A stretch of DNA of 6,817 nucleotides from contig QBMP01000038.1 of the NCBI GenBank assembly GCA_003242115.1, positions 3,920 through 10,736 of the forward strand, written 5' to 3'. Both the position numbers and the translations under genes were made by a program. Below are positions 4,700 to 6,817 of this stretch, one piece after another. The stretch is from Phormidesmis priestleyi (lineage in GTDB: Bacteria > Cyanobacteriota > Cyanobacteriia > Phormidesmidales > Phormidesmidaceae). Position 1 is the first letter of the stretch, and every line of letters begins with the position of its first letter. The notes under the pieces were generated by a model. That model made no database searches and was not told the origin of the DNA. It saw only the letters and a list, made by a program, of their open reading frames with translations.

Positions 4700-6442
4700 A
4701 TGAAATCTGTGATCAAACGCTTAAAGCTCCTTTTTCTGGCTGTCATGAGTGGGCTCATTGTCTTGGTGATGAGCGCTTGGGCCGCAGGGTCGCTGCCTGC
4801 TTTGGGCCAAACACCAGCTGTGAACCAGCCCGCAGCAGCCACAGCCGTAGAAACGGCAGCAGCTAAAGAGTCTGAATCGCCTACAGAAGCTGAGCCTACG
4901 CCTGAATCTACCGAGGCTGAAGCTGGTGAACCGACAGAGGCTGATTCGACAGAAAGTGATTCGGCGGCAAAGCCTGAAGCTCAGCCGCCCGTTAGTGAAG
5001 CTGTGCGGATTCGCCGGAAGCTGCTGATTCAAGGCGATCGCGCGTATCTAGCCGGGAATATGGCAGAAGCTGAGGCGCTCTACCGTCAGGCCAAGGATCA
5101 AACCTGGCTGTTGCCTGCTCAGTTTGCGCGGCTGCCACCCGCGCCTTTTAGCGATGAGGCTTTGCTGTCGCCGGGGGCGGGGGTGTATTGGCGGGAGGCG
5201 AATCAGGGAATTGCGACGGGGCGATCGCCGCAAACCCTAGTCGCACTCGCGCTACTCACCTCAGAATATCCCGCCTTTACACAGGGCCACATTCTGTACG
5301 CCAATACGCTGCGATCAGCCGGTCGCCTAGAAGAAGCCACTGCGGTGCTCGATCAAGCGCTGACGCTATACCCCGCTCAGCCAGATTTGCTCTTGGCGCA
5401 GGTAGACATGCGGATGGCGCGATCGCAGTGGTTGGAAGCGGCGATCGCTTCTCGTCAGTTCGTGGCGCTCAACTCCAATCATCCTGCCGCCGCTGCTCAA
5501 GCTGAACTCGCGAAAGAAAATCTGGATCGCTTTCAGGGGCAGACCCGATCGGTGATTAACAATAGGGCGATCGCCAACATTTTCACCGGCGTACTAGGCT
5601 ATGCCTTTACGGGCAGCATCTTTGGGCCGATTACCGCCGCTCAGTCGGGGCTGATGCTATTGCAGGGTGAAAACGCGATTGGCGCTCAGTATGCGAGCCA
5701 GGTTCAGCGGCAGCTACCGATGCTGCAAAACTCAGAAGCCTTGGGTTACGTACGCGGCATGGGCAGTCGCTTAGCGGCGGTCACAGGTCGCCGCGATCTG
5801 GACTACGAATTTTTTGTTATTCTCGATCCCGGCCTCAATGCCTTTGCGCTTCCTGGGGGCAAAGTCTTTGTCAATGCCGGAGCCATTCTCGACACTCATT
5901 CTGAGGCCGAACTCGCCGGACTCATCGCCCATGAGCTGTCTCATAGCGTGCTCTCTCACGGCTTCCAAATTGCCACCCAGGGCAACCTCAGCAGCAGCCT
6001 TGCCCAGTACCTGCCTTATGGCGGCTTGATCAATACCGTCTTTCTCAGCGGCTACTCCCGCCAGATGGAGCGTCAAGCCGATATCGTCGGCACCCAAATT
6101 CTGGCAGCGGCTGGCTACGCCGCTGATGGGTTGCACAATGTGATGATCACGCTCAATCAGCAGAGCCTAGAAGACGATAGCCCTAGAGCGCCTAGCTGGA
6201 TTTCCACTCACCCAAATCCTGAAGATCGCGTTACCTATCTCAAAACCCTGGTAGAGCGTGGGGGCTATAACCGCTATGCCTACGAAGGGGTTGCTAGCCA
6301 CGAAGAAATTCAAGCTGCGGTGGCTCTTGAGCTAGCGGCTTATGACGCCAAGCAAAAGCCTGATGAAGACTCCGACCCCGCTGCTAGCACCGAAGAACCC
6401 AGAACGGATTTATTTGATGCGGTAGAGCGGTTTAATTGGTAG
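4700..6442 (+). CDS. Exported M48 family zinc metallopeptidase with N-terminal TPR-like repeats
   Basis: A 580-residue protein. Residues 1-36 form a signal peptide or signal anchor (basic MKSVIKRLKLL, hydrophobic core, Ala-rich end). Residues 50-98 are an acidic Glu/Ser/Thr/Pro-rich linker. TPR-like helices cover about 107-140 and 196-262 (AGRLEEATAVLDQALTLYP is typical). A Gly-rich hydrophobic stretch (290-322) leads into the M48 domain: NAFALPGGKVFVNAGAI (380-396), the HELSH zinc motif (His411, Glu412, His415), the third ligand Glu457 in ERQAD, and the family motif STHPNPEDR (502-510). All catalytic residues are present. By family knowledge it would degrade misfolded envelope proteins in the periplasm or at the membrane; BepA is a relative, but there the TPRs follow the peptidase. 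ATG 4700 is chosen because the signal peptide starts there, though no Shine-Dalgarno is seen. The acidic C-tail ends within a 17-bp tandem repeat. Confidence 0.93.
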   Translation: MKSVIKRLKLLFLAVMSGLIVLVMSAWAAGSLPALGQTPAVNQPAAATAVETAAAKESESPTEAEPTPESTEAEAGEPTEADSTESDSAAKPEAQPPVSEAVRIRRKLLIQGDRAYLAGNMAEAEALYRQAKDQTWLLPAQFARLPPAPFSDEALLSPGAGVYWREANQGIATGRSPQTLVALALLTSEYPAFTQGHILYANTLRSAGRLEEATAVLDQALTLYPAQPDLLLAQVDMRMARSQWLEAAIASRQFVALNSNHPAAAAQAELAKENLDRFQGQTRSVINNRAIANIFTGVLGYAFTGSIFGPITAAQSGLMLLQGENAIGAQYASQVQRQLPMLQNSEALGYVRGMGSRLAAVTGRRDLDYEFFVILDPGLNAFALPGGKVFVNAGAILDTHSEAELAGLIAHELSHSVLSHGFQIATQGNLSSSLAQYLPYGGLINTVFLSGYSRQMERQADIVGTQILAAAGYAADGLHNVMITLNQQSLEDDSPRAPSWISTHPNPEDRVTYLKTLVERGGYNRYAYEGVASHEEIQAAVALELAAYDAKQKPDEDSDPAASTEEPRTDLFDAVERFNW

Positions 6443-6472
6443 AGCGATTTAACTGGTAAAGCGGCTTTAAGC
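6422..6472. repeat. 17-bp tandem repeat, three units, across the M48 stop codon
   Basis: GTAGAGCGGTTTAATTG (6422-6438), GTAGAGCGATTTAACTG (6439-6455) and GTAAAGCGGCTTTAAGC (6456-6472) lie head to tail. The first unit encodes the last residues of the peptidase (VERFN with flanking bases), and the second supplies the TAG stop at 6440-6442. Divergence rises away from the gene. Confidence 0.88.
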
Positions 6473-6474
6473 TT

Positions 6475-6582
6475 GGCAGTCCAAGGGGCAGTTAAGAGGC
6501 AGTTACGGCGCGATCTAAGAGGCAGGCAAGGTGCGATCGCCCGACTCCACCCGACTCTAATTGTTGCGATAATTGTTGCGAT
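6475..6582. repeat. Mosaic of short unrelated repeats downstream of the M48 gene
   Basis: GGCAGT occurs at 6475, 6487 and 6498; TAAGAGGCAG at 6493-6502 and 6516-6525; CCCGACTCCA/CCCGACTCTA in tandem at 6540-6559; and AATTGTTGCGAT perfectly twice at 6559-6582. One HIP1 site lies at 6533-6540. Almost every base from 6422 to 6582 falls in or next to a local duplication. No terminator hairpin with a T-run is evident. Confidence 0.8.
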
Positions 6583-6667
6583 TCTTAAAAACCGCTGATA
6601 CAAAGATTCAAATTTGATACACTAATGTTCATAACTTTTGCGAATTTAGGTTGAATATAAGGAAGCA
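6583..6667 (+). promoter_or_regulatory. acsF upstream region with palindrome and Shine-Dalgarno
   Basis: TCAAATTTGA (6608-6617) is a perfect 10-bp palindrome overlapping TTGATA (6614-6619). TGATAC occurs twice (6596-6601, 6615-6620). TACACT (6618-6623) could be a -10 box, but no good -35 pairs with it. AAGGA (6659-6663) ends four bases before the acsF ATG and is the clearest ribosome binding site in the window. The palindrome may be an operator, which is inference. Confidence 0.4.
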
Positions 6668-6817
6668 ATGGTAGCGACAAAACCCCAACGAAATCAGCCG
6701 ACAAACCAGTTTGACGAAATTCGCCCTGGCGTAAAAGCACCGTCCAAAGACACTATCTTGACGCCCCGGTTTTACACCACCGACTTTGAAGAGATGGCCA
6801 ATATGGATGTCTCTAGC
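6668..6817 (+). CDS. acsF: Magnesium-protoporphyrin IX monomethyl ester oxidative cyclase, N-terminal fragment
   Basis: The first 50 codons of the aerobic cyclase that forms the isocyclic E ring of chlorophyll, making protochlorophyllide from Mg-protoporphyrin monomethyl ester with O2. The catalytic di-iron site lies beyond the right edge. Recognition rests on the conserved N-terminus: [20 protein letters not shown] followed by [13 protein letters not shown], characteristic of AcsF/ChlE. The start at 6668 is supported by AAGGA four bases upstream and by a short variable lead ([14 protein letters not shown]) usual for the family. It is read in the same direction as the M48 gene but sits 225 bp away behind its own likely promoter region. 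Which paralogue this is (some cyanobacteria have a second copy used at low oxygen) cannot be told. Confidence 0.93.
   Translation, partial: MVATKPQRNQPTNQFDEIRPGVKAPSKDTILTPRFYTTDFEEMANMDVSS

Larger units (their letters stand above)
209..6540. repeat. Twelve dispersed HIP1 octamers (GCGATCGC)
   Basis: Perfect copies start at 209, 282, 924, 1666, 2707, 3188, 5034, 5221, 5419, 5441, 5567 and 6533. This is about one per 570 bp, far above chance, and is a cyanobacterial genome signature. Five lie in the M48 gene and none between 3196 and 5033, a stretch covering the gene-poor region and the DUF4079 gene. Confidence 0.95.

Noticed and set aside
4721..5032. Minus-strand ORF with many Arg, Cys and Phe residues
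   Set aside because: It is the reverse complement of the M48 signal peptide and acidic low-complexity linker. The coding signal is clearly on the plus strand.
5771..6136. 121-codon minus-strand ORF
   Set aside because: It lies antisense to the catalytic M48 domain, which has intact zinc motifs. It is a shadow frame.
6340..6603. 87-codon minus-strand ORF
   Set aside because: It runs through the 3' end of the M48 gene and the repeat mosaic, with no recognisable similarity.

Overview
The window is chromosomal DNA from a cyanobacterium. Twelve perfect copies of the cyanobacterial HIP1 octamer GCGATCGC are spread over 6.8 kb. The last gene is the start of acsF, a chlorophyll-biosynthesis cyclase, and a DUF4079 protein, a family found mainly in cyanobacteria, is also present. 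A filamentous or Leptolyngbya-like/large Synechococcus-like lineage is plausible, but the sequence alone does not fix the genus.

Layout, left to right. (1) Minus strand, 1-1454: the membrane and first catalytic part of an MprF/DUF2156-type phosphatidylglycerol aminoacyltransferase, cut by the left edge. It lies 67 bp downstream of a small PepSY-associated membrane protein, so the two could be co-transcribed. (2) Plus strand, 1785-2736: a short ORF that looks like the amputated N-terminus of an AI-2E-family permease, overlapping out of frame with the start of an alpha/beta-hydrolase. (3) 2737-3107: no convincing intact gene, but short tandem repeats and a tiny signal-peptide-like ORF behind a perfect TATAAT. 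(4) Minus strand, 3108-3596: a Nudix hydrolase with an intact Nudix box. (5) 3597-4100: 500 bp without a recognised gene, holding nested inverted repeats, a 50-codon plus-strand ORF of unknown function and a strong intrinsic terminator. (6) A divergent pair: a DUF4079 four-helix membrane protein (minus, 4101-4583) and an exported M48 metallopeptidase with N-terminal TPR-like repeats (plus, 4700-6442). (7) The first 50 codons of acsF (plus, 6668 to the right edge).

The genes do not form one pathway. Several concern the cell envelope (lipid aminoacylation, PepSY and DUF4079 membrane proteins, exported M48 peptidase). Nudix, the hydrolase and acsF look like independent housekeeping units.

The most distinctive feature is structural. 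Nearly every intergenic stretch carries short, unrelated tandem duplications (periods 8-24 bp), and at three genes the repeat array includes the stop codon itself. The most promising unexplained element is 3777-4050: a hairpin, a possible three-way-junction fold and a perfect 12-bp terminator, compatible with a small RNA, a small protein gene, or both. I see no CRISPR array, tRNA, rRNA, transposase or complete mobile element.
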